A DNA stretch of 64,000 bases, taken from Allomuricauda sp. (GTDB lineage: Bacteria > Bacteroidota > Bacteroidia > Flavobacteriales > Flavobacteriaceae). The notes under the pieces were generated by a model. The model did not search any database and had not been told where the DNA came from. It saw nothing but the letters and a program-made list of their open reading frames with translations. Location of the stretch: NCBI RefSeq assembly GCF_013911645.1, contig NZ_JACESV010000003.1, positions 1 to 64,000 of the forward strand, read 5' to 3'. The stretch's first letter is position 1. Each line of letters begins with the position of its first letter. Shown in pieces: positions 29,460-38,867 of this stretch. Position numbers and translations under genes: made by a program.

Positions 29460-29801
29460 TTAATCATTGGCACCTCCCAACAATAGAATTTCACTGGCAA
29501 CGATCTCGGTCACATAACGTTTGTTTCCCTCTTTGTCCTCATAGGAACGGGAAGTCAATTTTCCTTCCACGGCAATCTCTTTGCCCTTGGTCACGAAACC
29601 TTCGATGATATCGGCCAGTTTCCCCCAACCGATGACCGTATGCCATTCGGTGTTGGTCACCCGTTCCCCTTCGGCGTTCTTGTAATGTTCATTGGTGGCC
29701 ATGGTGAACCGTGCCACACGCTTCCCTTTGTCAAGGTCTGTAATGGTGGGGTCTTGCCCCACGTTTCCGATCAACTGCACTTTGTTTCTTAATGTACTCA
29801 T
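29460..29801 (-). CDS. ssb: Single-stranded DNA-binding protein
   Basis: 113 residues from the ATG at 29801. A longer in-frame start at 29933 adds 44 residues with no SSB similarity and is rejected. MSTLRNKVQLIGNVGQDPTI, then RVARFTMATNEHYKN, TEWHTVIGWGKLADI, KGKEIAVEGKLTSRSYEDKEG and VTEIVASEILLLG form the OB-fold. The acidic C-terminal tip typical of chromosomal SSB is absent, so it is the mobile-element type. It protects single-stranded DNA during transfer. Confidence 0.95.
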   Translation of the reverse strand: MSTLRNKVQLIGNVGQDPTITDLDKGKRVARFTMATNEHYKNAEGERVTNTEWHTVIGWGKLADIIEGFVTKGKEIAVEGKLTSRSYEDKEGNKRYVTEIVASEILLLGGAND

Positions 29802-30371
29802 GATATAAAGTTTTAAAGGCCTGCCGTCTTCCAGTATTGGATACATCAGCAAACAGGTTAAAAATTCCCCCTCTATTTTTTTGGTCTTTGTTTCCCAAAT
29901 TTTAAGGGGCGTTTGTTTGCTTCTTACGTGCACAGCACAATAAAAGAAGGGGTTCTGTCAAGGCTTTTGGGCAGAAATCGGGAGGCTCCGCGACGTAGCA
30001 AAACCTTTAGCCATGCCTACGGCAGGCAAGGTTTTCAAGGAGGTGGAAACCCTATTTATGGACAAAACCTGTCTTGGCCTTGACAGGTTCAATGAGGGCC
30101 TTAGGAATTCCATCTGACCCATTGACAATTGAGCGTACGGGAAGTTAAGCGAGTGCAGGCGATGGTGTCCTGATGGGAAGTCCTTGGGCACTGCCCTGTT
30201 TTTCGATGCCCCGAAAAACAACCAGGGGCTTCTTTTATTACGGACCCCTTAAAATTTGATGGGCGGACGAACGGATTGTAGCTTTCCTCAGCAAAGCCCC
30301 AAGAAGGGTTTGCAAGGGAAGGGTACACCAAAAATCCGTTTGGACGACTTCCTTATTGGCCAAAAGAACTT
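29802..30371. other. Gene-poor gap between ssb and a small plus-strand gene
   Basis: Two overlapping minus-strand frames exist but have unnatural composition and no recognisable domains. Short inverted repeats such as GCCTACGGCAGGC near 30017 are present. I see no RNA gene or convincing protein. Confidence 0.4.
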
Positions 30372-30728
30372 TTGCCAACCCAAGACTTGCTTTTTAATCT
30401 GCTTGAAACAGCTCTCCCTGATTGGATTCATTTGAATAGGAATGGTCAACATACCAAGCAATCCATGAATGCATTATCTTTGGTAATCATGAGCGCGGAA
30501 TACATCAAAATCTTTACCGATGAATGGGTCACTTTGGAAACAATTGGTGGTTTTTTACATACGGGTATCATACAATCCTCAAAGAACAATTTTGACCATT
30601 TTGAACACTATTCCACAGAAATCCAAGAACTACACGAAATCGTGATCACTTTGAAAGAAAAAGGAAAAGACCGATGGGATTTCCCAATTAAAATCAAGGA
30701 CATCATTTCTATAGAAAGAGTGGATTGA
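30372..30728 (+). CDS. Hypothetical protein, small soluble
   Basis: 118 residues (MPTQDLLFNLLETALPDWIH...), helical, with mixed charge and a C-terminal DFPIKIKDIISIERVD. Amino-acid content is natural and no longer frame competes. There is no transmembrane segment or motif I recognise. It is the only plus-strand gene between ssb and parB. Confidence 0.5.
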   Translation: MPTQDLLFNLLETALPDWIHLNRNGQHTKQSMNALSLVIMSAEYIKIFTDEWVTLETIGGFLHTGIIQSSKNNFDHFEHYSTEIQELHEIVITLKEKGKDRWDFPIKIKDIISIERVD

Positions 30729-30808
30729 ACCTCTACAAAATTAGGTGCCGATTTTCGATATACCTCTTAAATGGGTTTTCTTTTCATGCGTTACTTGCCA
30801 TGTAGCCC

Positions 30809-30979
30809 TTACTTTTTTAAGACAGCTCGTTCAATTTGCCGAGGGTCGGGTTTCAAGGGTTGTTCGAGGGTCGTGACCACCTCCAGACTGTAGTGCCCGA
30901 ATTCATTTGTTACTGTACCATGGCATAAATAGATGCCCTTTTCAAGAATGGGGGTGGATTCCAACTGTCCGGGCATCAT
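30809..30979 (-). CDS. Small hypothetical protein after parB
   Basis: A 56-residue frame from ATG-ATG at 30979 (MMPGQLESTPILEKGIYLCH...VVTTLEQPLKPDPRQIERAV, ending LKK). Composition is protein-like and it lies on the same strand, 88 bases after the parB stop. It could also be the tail of a decayed larger gene, since the frame is closed just upstream. No family recognised. Confidence 0.35.
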   Translation of the reverse strand: MMPGQLESTPILEKGIYLCHGTVTNEFGHYSLEVVTTLEQPLKPDPRQIERAVLKK

Positions 30980-31066
30980 TGACAAAGTGGACTACGAAGA
31001 AATGTCCATTTCCTATGGATGACCATAAAAAAACGGGGCCTGTTTTCAGACCCCAAGTAATAAAAA

Positions 31067-32864
31067 TCAATCTGTGAATGTCTTGGCTTGCTGCTCTAGG
31101 ACAACTACCCTTTCCTTGATTCGTTCCTCACGTTTTTGCCGCTTCTCCGCAAATGTTTCCTCTATGTCTGAAATCTTTTTTCCATAAAAGGATTGCATCG
31201 CCACATAAAAGGACTGGTTGGTCATATTGTTGGTATGGTTGCTTTCCCCAAGGTGCACTTGCTGGGTCAACAAGAACCGTAGCAATTTAAATAAGGTCTC
31301 CTTTTTGAAGTTTTGTTTGAGCTGGGACAACAGTTCCTCTCGCGACAAATGGGAATCATCTCCAAGGAAATTCCCAAAATGTTCCCTTTGGCTATAGAAT
31401 CCGATATTGTTCTCATATAATGAGATGGCGATGGCCACCATTTCATCTGTGGATAAGGGCTTCTTCCGATTGATATAATCGGTCTCCCGAATCACGTCCA
31501 CCACCTCCTTGAACTGATGGTTGTTCTCAATCTGCTTTTTTCGAAGTTCCCGCTCATTGATCTTGATGATCTGTTCTTCTGGCGTACACTCGGCCATTTT
31601 TCGTTTCTCCAAGGACCTTGCCCCTGAATCCCCATCTTGAACTTCTTCCCTGACACTTACAAGAATGGTCTGTGTCAAGTAGGTATCCGTTTCCAGTAGA
31701 ATACCCTTTTCAAAGCCATGATCTAGGGCATTGTCCCATGCCTTCTTTTCCTCAGTAAATGATTCCAAAGCCTCGGCTAAGAATTCAGCCAATTCTTCCT
31801 CGGTGTATTCATAGTTCCGGTGCTCCTCTTCAATATGTTCCATGGTAGGTTCAATGGGCTCCTTTAAAATGTTCAGTTCATTGGTCACATGTACTTCCAG
31901 CCCCTCATTTTCCATCTGGGCCATGACCCATTGGTTCCGTTCCTCGTCCACCCAGTATTTGTTGATGTTGGGTACCAGTTTCAATCCCTCCTTTTTTACT
32001 TTTTTCAAGAGGTTCATAAAGGTCTTGGTCTTTTTGTTCTCAAAACAGGATGTCCGTGTACAGACCATCTTCCCATCCCCGAACAGGTTGCCTTGATTGG
32101 CCGCATTGAACGGACATACATCACATGCCCCTGCTTTGGGCAACAAGGTTTTGTCGGTTACATCAAAACAGGCTTTGGTCAGGTCAAAGGTCCTGTTTTC
32201 GACCATCCGCTTTATCCGATGCTCATGATATGCCCCACCAAGGCTTTCCAGCATCATTTGTTGCTCCTCGGGTTCAAACAGGGCTACGGCCACTCCCAGG
32301 GAAATTGTCATTTCCCCTTTACGGACAAAAACCTTGAATCCCTCGATCAAAGCGGCCAATTTGATGCGCTGTCTGATATAGTTCTCCGAACGACCCAAAC
32401 GTTTGGCTATCTCAGTGGGTTCATAACGATCCAATAGGAACTGTATGGCCTCGGCCTCCTCTGTGGGTTCCACATCTTTCCGTTGTAAGTTCTCAATGAT
32501 TTGGACTTCCAGAATTTCATTGTCCCCAAAGTCTCGGACCAAGGCTGGAATTGTTGCCATTCCGGTCAATTTACTGGCACGGAACCGACGTTCCCCCCAT
32601 CACTATGATATAGCCTTCATCGGATTTCCGAACCGTTATGGGCTGTAACACCCCATGTTCGGCAATGCTCTGTGCCAAATTATTGAGGCTTTCCGCATCA
32701 AAGGTTTTTCGGGGTTGTGTGGGATCTGGGGAAATTGAGCTGATTTCCAACATTTGGATTTGTGGAACAATATCCACTTTTCCGGCACTCTTGGTTTGCC
32801 CTTTCTTCGTTACTTGCCCATTGTTTCTCTTTTGGGCCGCTCTTTGTTTTGTTTGTGTTTCCAT
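31067..32864 (-). pseudogene. parB: ParB/RepB/Spo0J-family partition protein, split by a +1 frameshift
   Basis: The N-terminal frame (32864 down to 32571) contains the ParB start of domain: ISSISPDPTQPRKTFDAE, LAQSIAEHGVLQPITVRK, GYIIVMG. It then runs into a stop after GTSVPCQ. The next frame (from 32569) continues exactly where expected: TIPALVRDFGD, EVQIIENLQRKDVEPTEEAEA and the helix-turn-helix TEIAKRLGRSENYIRQRIKL, then ~380 further residues. Removing one base from the C6 run at 32593-32598 restores MGERRFRAS, the conserved ParB G-E-R-R box. The whole would be about 598 residues. A sequencing error, real inactivation or a phase-variable tract are all possible. Confidence 0.85.
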
Positions 32865-33237
32865 GATTTCTGGATTTTTGGTTAAACAATATTTGAGCGG
32901 TTACCAAGCGGAAGACAAAATATTGGAGTGGCAAGGAAACGGAATAAACAGTGACTTACGGAACGGCTTTATGCCGTCCCTTGTCCGAGAAAATTAGGCG
33001 AGCTTAACTTTGGTGAATATTGGTAAGAAAAAATATATCTGATTAGATTTTTGGAAGTTTCTGGGTTAAATCTCAGATCAGTATTTTGTCCATGATACGA
33101 TACTGTCTTCAGCAACTTCAAAGTTTTTAATAGAATAAAACCAACTAAATACCATTTCTCCAATACTTTTATTGAGATATTATATTTCTGACAGTGCCAG
33201 TTAAACTTGAATTTTGAAACTTAAATTCTTTTCGAAT
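32865..33237. other. Gap between parB and the fic promoter region
   Basis: This stretch contains the parB upstream region. A 64-codon minus-strand frame (32969-33163) is visible but unconvincing. I see no strong hairpin or RNA. Confidence 0.35.
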
Positions 33238-33333
33238 CGTATCAATTTCGCATATAATCGTATCACAACGTATCATTTACACTATATCCATTATCGTATC
33301 AATTTCGTATATAATCGTATCATAACGTATCAT
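33238..33333 (+). promoter_or_regulatory. Two 39-bp direct repeats upstream of fic
   Basis: CGTATCAATTTCG-x-ATATA and the following TCGTATCA-x-AACGTATCAT occur at 33238-33276 and again at 33295-33333 with only two differences. Each unit contains three CGTATCA/T words, so six such words lie within 96 bases, ending 30 bases before the fic start. This looks like a repeated operator; the Fic protein has a C-terminal winged helix that could bind it. Confidence 0.75.
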
Positions 33334-33363
33334 ATATAAATTGATTTTCTTAGTTTTGTAAGC

Positions 33364-34401
33364 ATGAACAATGTACATACACTTAAAGTTTCATTGGATT
33401 GGAAGCTTTTATCGATCATCAGTAAAATAGATAGGTTCGATGCTGAATGGACTTTGATTGAAAAGAAGGAAGGCCAAAGCCTGAAACAATTAAAAGCTAT
33501 AGCCACAGTACGCAGTGTTGGGGCATCTACAAGAATTGAAGGCTCCAAAATGAGTGACGAGGAGGTTGATGTTTTCCTAAAAAATCTGTCCGTTGAAAAA
33601 ATAGAGGATAGGGATACCCAAGAAGTTGCAGGATACTTTGAAGTACTGGACCTCATTTCTGAATCCTTTGCCGATATTGACATTACTGAAAATTCCCTTA
33701 AAAATCTACACAACCAACTCTTAAAGTATAGTGAGAAAGACAAATGGCATAAAGGTGATTACAAACAACACAGCAATAGCGTGGAAGCAACCTTTCCTGG
33801 TGGCGCAAAACAAATCATTTTTGAAACCACACCTCCTGGTATTGAGACTGAAGATGCGGTACGGAAATTGATCGAATGGTTTAATGACGATACTGAAATC
33901 CACCCACTAGTCAAGTCTGCCATATTTTGCTATGACTTTGTCAGCATTCATCCCTTTCAGGATGGCAATGGCAGATTAAGCAGGTTACTTTCAACATTAC
34001 TGCTCCTAAAGTACGGTTATAAATGGATCCAATATGTAAGTTTTGAACATGAGATAGAACATAGAAAAGCGGAGTATTATCAGGAATTAAGAAAATGTCA
34101 GGCACAAAGACCTAATGAGGATGTAACTACCTGGCTATATTTCTTCTTTGACGCCTTATTGAACATACATCAACAATTGATGGACAAGTTGACGGTTGAA
34201 GGTGTTGAATCCAGCCTTTCACCAAAAGAAAAATCCATTCTCGTTTTTATTACAGACCATCCCGGAACTAAATCAGGAGAAATTGCAAAAAAACTTGACA
34301 TACCCAATCCAACAGTGAAAAGAATTTTATCTGAATTGGTCGACAAAAATCTTATCGAAAAATTTGGATCGGGTCCAGGCACCAATTATAGCCTAAATTA
34401 G
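33364..34401 (+). CDS. Fic-domain AMPylase-type protein with N-terminal inhibitory helix and C-terminal winged helix
   Basis: 345 residues. The active loop is HPFQDGNGRLSRLLS near residue 199, a complete H-x-F-x-D/E-G-N-G-R motif, so transfer of AMP to target proteins is expected. Residues ~57-63 (STRIEG) fit the [S/T]-x-x-x-E-[G/N] inhibitory motif, making it a self-inhibited class II Fic. The C-terminal ~70 residues (LSPKEKSILVFITDHPGTKSGEIAKKLDIPNPTVKRILSEL) form a winged helix-turn-helix. The start is supported by the operator-like repeats just upstream. Fic proteins of this layout are common on Bacteroidota mobile elements. Confidence 0.93.
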   Translation: MNNVHTLKVSLDWKLLSIISKIDRFDAEWTLIEKKEGQSLKQLKAIATVRSVGASTRIEGSKMSDEEVDVFLKNLSVEKIEDRDTQEVAGYFEVLDLISESFADIDITENSLKNLHNQLLKYSEKDKWHKGDYKQHSNSVEATFPGGAKQIIFETTPPGIETEDAVRKLIEWFNDDTEIHPLVKSAIFCYDFVSIHPFQDGNGRLSRLLSTLLLLKYGYKWIQYVSFEHEIEHRKAEYYQELRKCQAQRPNEDVTTWLYFFFDALLNIHQQLMDKLTVEGVESSLSPKEKSILVFITDHPGTKSGEIAKKLDIPNPTVKRILSELVDKNLIEKFGSGPGTNYSLN

Positions 34402-34472
34402 TAGGTCAATTTGGTTCATTTAACTTCTGAACTGGGCATTCTTCAAAATACAGGAGGCACAATTAGCGAATT

Positions 34473-34886
34473 ATGTCGAGGATGGGATATCTTTGCTGCT
34501 ACTTTTATTCAAATCAATTGGGTACAATAAAAAACATCTGCAGTCTGATTCCCCTATTGTCCATCTATGCATGGACCATGGTTTTGGGCTATTGGTCCCC
34601 AGAACTGCCCACGGAATCCCAATCGAAAAGGACGGCCACATGGTACCAGCTCGATGGACGAACAGATGGTTCCCTACATGTGGTACCAACAAAATATTCG
34701 GATGGGGAACTGTCCGTGGATGCTGGAGACCCTGGAACACCGTTTCACCCTGCATCCATTGCATGGACCAAAAGTTTGTCCCAACCACTTGATGTAGCCC
34801 CCTTATCCAAATCGATTCTACATCTTCATGACCTGTACAAACAGGATCAAATCGACTTACTCTATCCTTTCCATTTTTTCTTTTGA
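34473..34886 (+). CDS. Doubtful hypothetical protein
   Basis: 137 codons from an ATG preceded by AGGAGG 15 bases upstream. The N-terminus has a hydrophobic stretch (ICSLIPLLSIYAWTMVLGYW); the rest (TATWYQLDGRTDGSLHVVPT...) is mixed. Two other plus frames and a minus frame are also open here, so coding is uncertain. No family recognised. Confidence 0.3.
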   Translation: MSRMGYLCCYFYSNQLGTIKNICSLIPLLSIYAWTMVLGYWSPELPTESQSKRTATWYQLDGRTDGSLHVVPTKYSDGELSVDAGDPGTPFHPASIAWTKSLSQPLDVAPLSKSILHLHDLYKQDQIDLLYPFHFFF

Positions 34887-34980
34887 GCCGATACCCTATC
34901 CATCAAAAGGTATCAATTGCCTTACTACATCCGGCGTATTGTTGACCGGGAAAGTTTCACATCACTTAAATTAAAAATAA

Positions 34981-35475
34981 ATGGAAATTGGAATATGGGC
35001 CATTGGTTTGGCCATCATCGTTCTATGTGCCATACCATTCATAGCCATGGCCATAAACAAAAATAAAAAACAACGCCTTATGATCAAAGAACTACAAGAT
35101 TTGGCAAAATCATATAGTAGCGATCTGGGCACATTTGATCATGGAATTGATTTTGCCATCGGCATGTCGACCGCTAAAAATTACATCTACTTCTACCAGA
35201 GCGGTATCGATGAACCTACCAAGGATTGTATAGCCGTCAACTCCGTCCTCGGTTGTCAGGTCCGAATGACCAAGCGACGCCTAAAATCAAAAAAGGGATT
35301 TGAGGAGGTGCTCCAAAAACTGGAACTGGAATTTGATTTTAATGATGGAAAAGTACCACCCGTTCGATGGTGTTTCTATGATACGGACAAGTATTACCAG
35401 CCCAATGGGGAACTGGGCTTGATCAAAAAATGGGAAAGCGATATACAACATGCCCTGAGCTTTTATAGCACCTAA
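34981..35475 (+). CDS. Membrane-anchored hypothetical protein
   Basis: 164 residues. A single N-terminal transmembrane helix (IWAIGLAIIVLCAIPFIAMA) is followed by a lysine-rich stop-transfer and a soluble domain with IDFAIGMSTAKNYIYFYQSG, CIAVNSVLGCQVRMTKRRLK and PPVRWCFYDTDKYY. The N-out or N-in topology cannot be told. It ends 18 bases before a strong terminator, so it is a single-gene unit or the last of one. Confidence 0.7.
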   Translation: MEIGIWAIGLAIIVLCAIPFIAMAINKNKKQRLMIKELQDLAKSYSSDLGTFDHGIDFAIGMSTAKNYIYFYQSGIDEPTKDCIAVNSVLGCQVRMTKRRLKSKKGFEEVLQKLELEFDFNDGKVPPVRWCFYDTDKYYQPNGELGLIKKWESDIQHALSFYST

Positions 35476-35493
35476 GCAACATTAACATTGAAC

Positions 35494-35527
35494 AATGGCC
35501 CCGTCATCGAAGCGGGGCCATTTAAAA
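35494..35527 (+). terminator. Rho-independent-like terminator
   Basis: AATGGCCCCG at 35494-35503 pairs with CGGGGCCATT at 35513-35522 around a 9-base loop and is followed by TTAAAA. It is GC-rich in an AT-rich context and lies just after the membrane protein gene. Confidence 0.85.
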
Positions 35528-35764
35528 CAAATGGGTATAGGGCATCCCGATTACGGGCAAGATCGACTCAAACCTCCATTAACGAGAACTTCAGCAGTGT
35601 TTGAAGCCTGAACAGGTAACCAATTTAATGGTTGGGTGTTTTTTAAATTTACCATATGTCATCTTAAAAAGTGCATTATAACACACTTTCCATTGTTTTA
35701 ATTACTTAGTATATAATCTTTACAATAAAACACCCCGGGGAAGTTCAGTAGAAGATTGGGCATT

Positions 35765-35917
35765 ATGGAGCCACGTATGGTTCACCTTTTTAAGCCTTTC
35801 CAACAACAGCAAGACCTTGTGGAAAAATTGATTCAACGATCTTTCCTAAATCAGGAAACCAAGGATTTTTATCTTAAAGAATCTGTGTTTCGATGTGGGC
35901 AGCTCAACAAAACGTAA
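35765..35917 (+). CDS. Small hypothetical protein
   Basis: A 50-residue frame from ATG 35765 (MEPRMVHLFKPFQQQQDLVE..., ending CGQLNKT) with helical, protein-like composition. No clear ribosome binding site and no family. The surrounding 35528-36100 holds nothing else I can support. Confidence 0.3.
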   Translation: MEPRMVHLFKPFQQQQDLVEKLIQRSFLNQETKDFYLKESVFRCGQLNKT

Positions 35918-36100
35918 GGGTAGTCAATGATGAATTGACATGTTATTTATTCAGGTACACCCAAAACAGGTGAAAAGGAAGGGTTTTGAATTTAAAGTTT
36001 CATGGTAATGGAGATTGCTGAAATCAATACTCCATATCATTGGTCCCAAAAATCATAGTTTTGAACTTCCTAATGGATTGGAACGAAACCCTACAAAATG

Positions 36101-36137
36101 AAAATGTCGCAAATGTTGTCAATATTTGCGACATTTT
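36101..36137. terminator. Perfect 14-bp inverted repeat after recombinase 1
   Basis: AAAATGTCGCAAAT at 36101-36114 and ATTTGCGACATTTT at 36124-36137 are exact reverse complements around a 9-base loop. It lies 54 bases past the recombinase 1 stop and has a T-run at its end in both directions, so it can end transcription from either side. Its perfection would also fit a protein-binding site. Confidence 0.7.
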
Positions 36138-36190
36138 AATATCAATGACAAAGGCCCTTTACTTATTTCAGAAAGGATTTTCTAAAGTTA

Positions 36191-37447
36191 TTACCATCCT
36201 GAAACAAAACCACTATCACTTTCAGAATTGTTTCTGAGTACTGAACGCAGCCCTTCCATATCTGAACTGATTTTATCCTCCAAAACTCTAGCATAAACCT
36301 GTGTCGTTGTGATCTTGGTATGGCCCAACAACTTGGATACTGTTGCAATGGGGACCCCATTGGAGAGGGTGACCGTGGTGGCAAAAGTGTGCCTTGCCGA
36401 ATGAAAGGTCAGGTTCTTATCAATCCCGATCCGTTTTGCCACCTCTTTGATATAGGTGTTCATTTTTTGGTTTACAAAAACGGGCAAAAGGTTATCTTTC
36501 CCTGTACCTGGAGCATCCTTATACCGCTCTAAGATCAGCATAGCCTCTTCCAACAAGGGAATCCGAAGCGGATAATTGGTCTTGGTCCGTTGTAAAAACA
36601 GCCAGAACTTGCCATCAATACCACGAACGACGTTGCCACTTTTCAATTTTTTGACATCACTATAGGAAAGGCCCGTATAACAGCAAAAGACAAATACATC
36701 CCGAACTATACGTTGACCTTCCTCTGGAACAAATGCCTTGACCAACGATTCAAGTTCGTGTTTCTCCAAAAATTCACTTTCGTGCTTATGGAATTTCAGT
36801 TTGTAACGGGCAAAAGGGTTTTTGTCCAACCATTCCAGATCCAATGCGAGATTCATCAGTTTCTTTAAACGGGATAGATGCTTCATCACCCCATTATTGT
36901 TCAAGGAGTTTGAACGTTGCAAGGATGGGCCCTTGCGAAGAAACTGCTCAAAATCGATAATAAAGCTATACCTCATATGTCGCAGGTAAATATCGCCCGT
37001 TCTTTGTTGCTTCATTAAAAATTTCTTGAGGTAGTTCTCAGTGGTATAATAATTTTTAAGGGTTCCTGGCCTTAAAGTACCGTCCATGTTCTCGTTGTGA
37101 TAAGACACCAATTGCAATAAAGTTTTGTGCTTGGAATCCACTCCAAGGAACCTGGATTTAATGGATTGTGCCGTGACCAGTTCAAAATCGGATGACAATT
37201 GTTTGTGACATGCCAAAAGCTTGGCTTGTACCGTATCCAAATAGTTGTTCAATTGTTTTCCTTCAGAGGTTCTTAACCCCGTTTTTTTTGCTTTTGGGTC
37301 CCAAAAAGTTACCTGGGTCACTCTTTTAAGGCTGATTTCGGCACGTTTTCCATCTACGGTAATACGCGCATAAACTGGTGCCAGACCATCTTTTTCCTTG
37401 GCCGTATTAAGCCAAAAATGAATAGTAAAAGTTGTTGAAACGTCCAT
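36191..37447 (-). CDS. Tyrosine recombinase 1 (Bacteroidota integrase type)
   Basis: 418 residues. The N-terminal arm/core-binding part begins FTIHFWLNTAKEKDGLAPVYARITVDGKRAEISLKR. The catalytic domain shows TGLSYSDVKKLK where the first catalytic Arg is expected (replaced by Ser, as in IntDOT), the Lys in RTKTNYPLRIPL, the H-x-x-R-H box HSARHTFATTVTLSNG, LLGHTKITTTQVYAR with the second His, and the nucleophile Tyr. The start codon is about 100 bases from GGTTCGTCGGG (37549-37559) and 257 from the longer core at 37704. It probably inserts its element into a tRNA-like 3' end. Confidence 0.93.
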   Translation of the reverse strand: MDVSTTFTIHFWLNTAKEKDGLAPVYARITVDGKRAEISLKRVTQVTFWDPKAKKTGLRTSEGKQLNNYLDTVQAKLLACHKQLSSDFELVTAQSIKSRFLGVDSKHKTLLQLVSYHNENMDGTLRPGTLKNYYTTENYLKKFLMKQQRTGDIYLRHMRYSFIIDFEQFLRKGPSLQRSNSLNNNGVMKHLSRLKKLMNLALDLEWLDKNPFARYKLKFHKHESEFLEKHELESLVKAFVPEEGQRIVRDVFVFCCYTGLSYSDVKKLKSGNVVRGIDGKFWLFLQRTKTNYPLRIPLLEEAMLILERYKDAPGTGKDNLLPVFVNQKMNTYIKEVAKRIGIDKNLTFHSARHTFATTVTLSNGVPIATVSKLLGHTKITTTQVYARVLEDKISSDMEGLRSVLRNNSESDSGFVSGW

Positions 37448-37548
37448 AGACTCTCACTTTAGGTGAATATTCGATTTTGTTTTGAAAGTCAAATCGAAGT
37501 GAAAGTCAAATGCTAAAGGTCACTAATTTAATAAAAAAAAACGAGCTT

Positions 37549-37720
37549 GGTTCGTCGGGCTATTGCTCCCCCTTAGGTAACCGAATAGGTAACCGAATTG
37601 GCCACTTATTAACAATTTTAAAGGAAATCAAATGAAATCAGAAAATATGTAAGTATCTGATTTTCATTTGATTTGCCTTATTTTGGTTTCTTTTGAAACC
37701 TATTTCGTCGGGATGACTGA
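37549..37720. repeat. Attachment-site-like region next to recombinase 1
   Basis: GGTTCGTCGGG at 37549-37559 and TTCGTCGGGATGACTGA at 37704-37720 share a core with 49569-49586 beside recombinase 2. Reverse-complemented, CAGTCATCCCGACGAA looks like the T-arm end and acceptor strand of a tRNA, as in Bacteroidota tRNA-Pro. Between them are a perfect 12-bp tandem repeat TAGGTAACCGAA (37574-37597), a possible arm-type site, and an 18-bp inverted repeat (37625-37642 with 37656-37674). The tRNA reading is inference, since no complete tRNA is present. Confidence 0.6.
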
Positions 37721-37858
37721 ACCATCCATATGATTGTATGTTATTCTAAATCAGAAACAAGCACTGAAATTTCAGAACCTGCACACCTTATTGCACATTT
37801 ATCATGAAAATGAGAATAAGAACATATCCATTTGACACTAAAAATACTGAAAACAGTT
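37713..37858 (+). repeat. Island-end repeat, copy 3 of 3
   Basis: This is the third copy of the ~145-bp repeat, directly continuing from the best-preserved core GTCGGGATGACTGA. The frame reads MKMRIRTYPFDTKNTE, then diverges (NSSKYTRPCK) and stops later. The stretch 37859-38087 is AT-rich with no other feature. Confidence 0.75.
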
Positions 37859-38087
37859 CAAAATATACTAGACCGTGCAAAAATTTTAAGAATAATAAAC
37901 AAATTTTGAAGGAAAGGAAATAAAATACACTGATAAAGGAGAGTAAATTATTTCAGGTCAATCTACAGAATTTTGAATCATATTGAAAACCCTTTGAATA
38001 ATACTCCTTTTTTTGTCTGATACCCCAGTGCAACATTTGCAAAAAATGAAAGTTATAGTCTAAATCAATTATTTGTACATTTGAATT

Positions 38088-38867
38088 GTGGAGAAATTTG
38101 GAGAAATAGAAATCCGAGTAGTAGGAAAATCAGGACACAAAGACTTAAGTCCTGAGAACTATGACATAAAGCAAATTGCAGCTATACTGCAAAATGTAGA
38201 GGATTTGCTGTACCCAAACAATAAAAAGGACCGTCCGATAATAACTTATGATATTGAAGAAGGTTCGGTAAGACATAAATTCAAAACCACTATTCAAGCA
38301 ATAATTGGTTTTAGTGCAATTTTATCCCAAGTTCAAGCTAATAATTCAATAGACTTTTTGGAATTAAAAACAGCAAGAGCAATAGAGAACATTCAAAATT
38401 TATCGCGCCAAAAAAATTATGAATTTCAAATCAAAACTTCCTTAAAAGAAGATTATGAATTGACGATAAATCCTTCAACACGTTTTGTTCAAACTGAAAA
38501 AACTTGGGTAGAGGCGGAACTTTATTTTTATGGTATCCTTAGAGATGCTGGAGGCAAAAGCAAAGCTAATATTCATCTGGATACACAAGATTATGGCTAT
38601 TTGGCAATAGAAACAGGACAAGAATTTCTAAAAGAAAGAGAAGAAAATTTACTTTATAGAAGATTTGGCGTAAGAGCACTAGGGCTTCAGAATGTTGAAA
38701 CTGGAGAAGTGGATACAAAGTCATTAAAGCTTTTGGAATTAATAGACTATAACCCAAAATTCGATAAAACTTATTTAAACAGTCTAATCGAAAAAGCAAA
38801 GAAGAGTTGGAAAAATATTAATCCTGATGAGTGGATATTAGATATTAGAGGTAGTTATGAAGCATAG
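38088..38867 (+). CDS. Partner protein of a PIN-domain protein (possible antitoxin)
   Basis: 259 residues from a GTG start at 38088; no ATG in frame gives the conserved-looking start EKFGEIEIRVVGKSGHKDLS. The N-terminal ~140 residues contain IITYDIEEGSVRHKFKTT and a helical stretch. The C-terminal half is beta-rich (ELYFYGILRDAGGKSKANIH). It overlaps the PIN gene by 11 bases, the usual arrangement of toxin-antitoxin pairs, but it is far larger than ordinary VapB antitoxins and has no DNA-binding motif I can see. Function is inferred only from position. Confidence 0.65.
   Translation: MEKFGEIEIRVVGKSGHKDLSPENYDIKQIAAILQNVEDLLYPNNKKDRPIITYDIEEGSVRHKFKTTIQAIIGFSAILSQVQANNSIDFLELKTARAIENIQNLSRQKNYEFQIKTSLKEDYELTINPSTRFVQTEKTWVEAELYFYGILRDAGGKSKANIHLDTQDYGYLAIETGQEFLKEREENLLYRRFGVRALGLQNVETGEVDTKSLKLLELIDYNPKFDKTYLNSLIEKAKKSWKNINPDEWILDIRGSYEA

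Noticed and set aside
29802..29933. Longer N-terminus for ssb
   Set aside because: The 44 added residues have no SSB similarity; the OB-fold starts at the ATG at 29801.
29958..30331. Two minus-strand frames upstream of ssb
   Set aside because: Composition is unlike protein and the frames overlap each other; no start signal.
34493..34797. Two further overlapping frames beside the doubtful gene at 34473
   Set aside because: High Trp, Cys and Pro content and mutual overlap; no sign of coding.
36040..36237. 65-codon plus frame next to recombinase 1
   Set aside because: It contains the perfect inverted repeat and overlaps the end of the recombinase gene.
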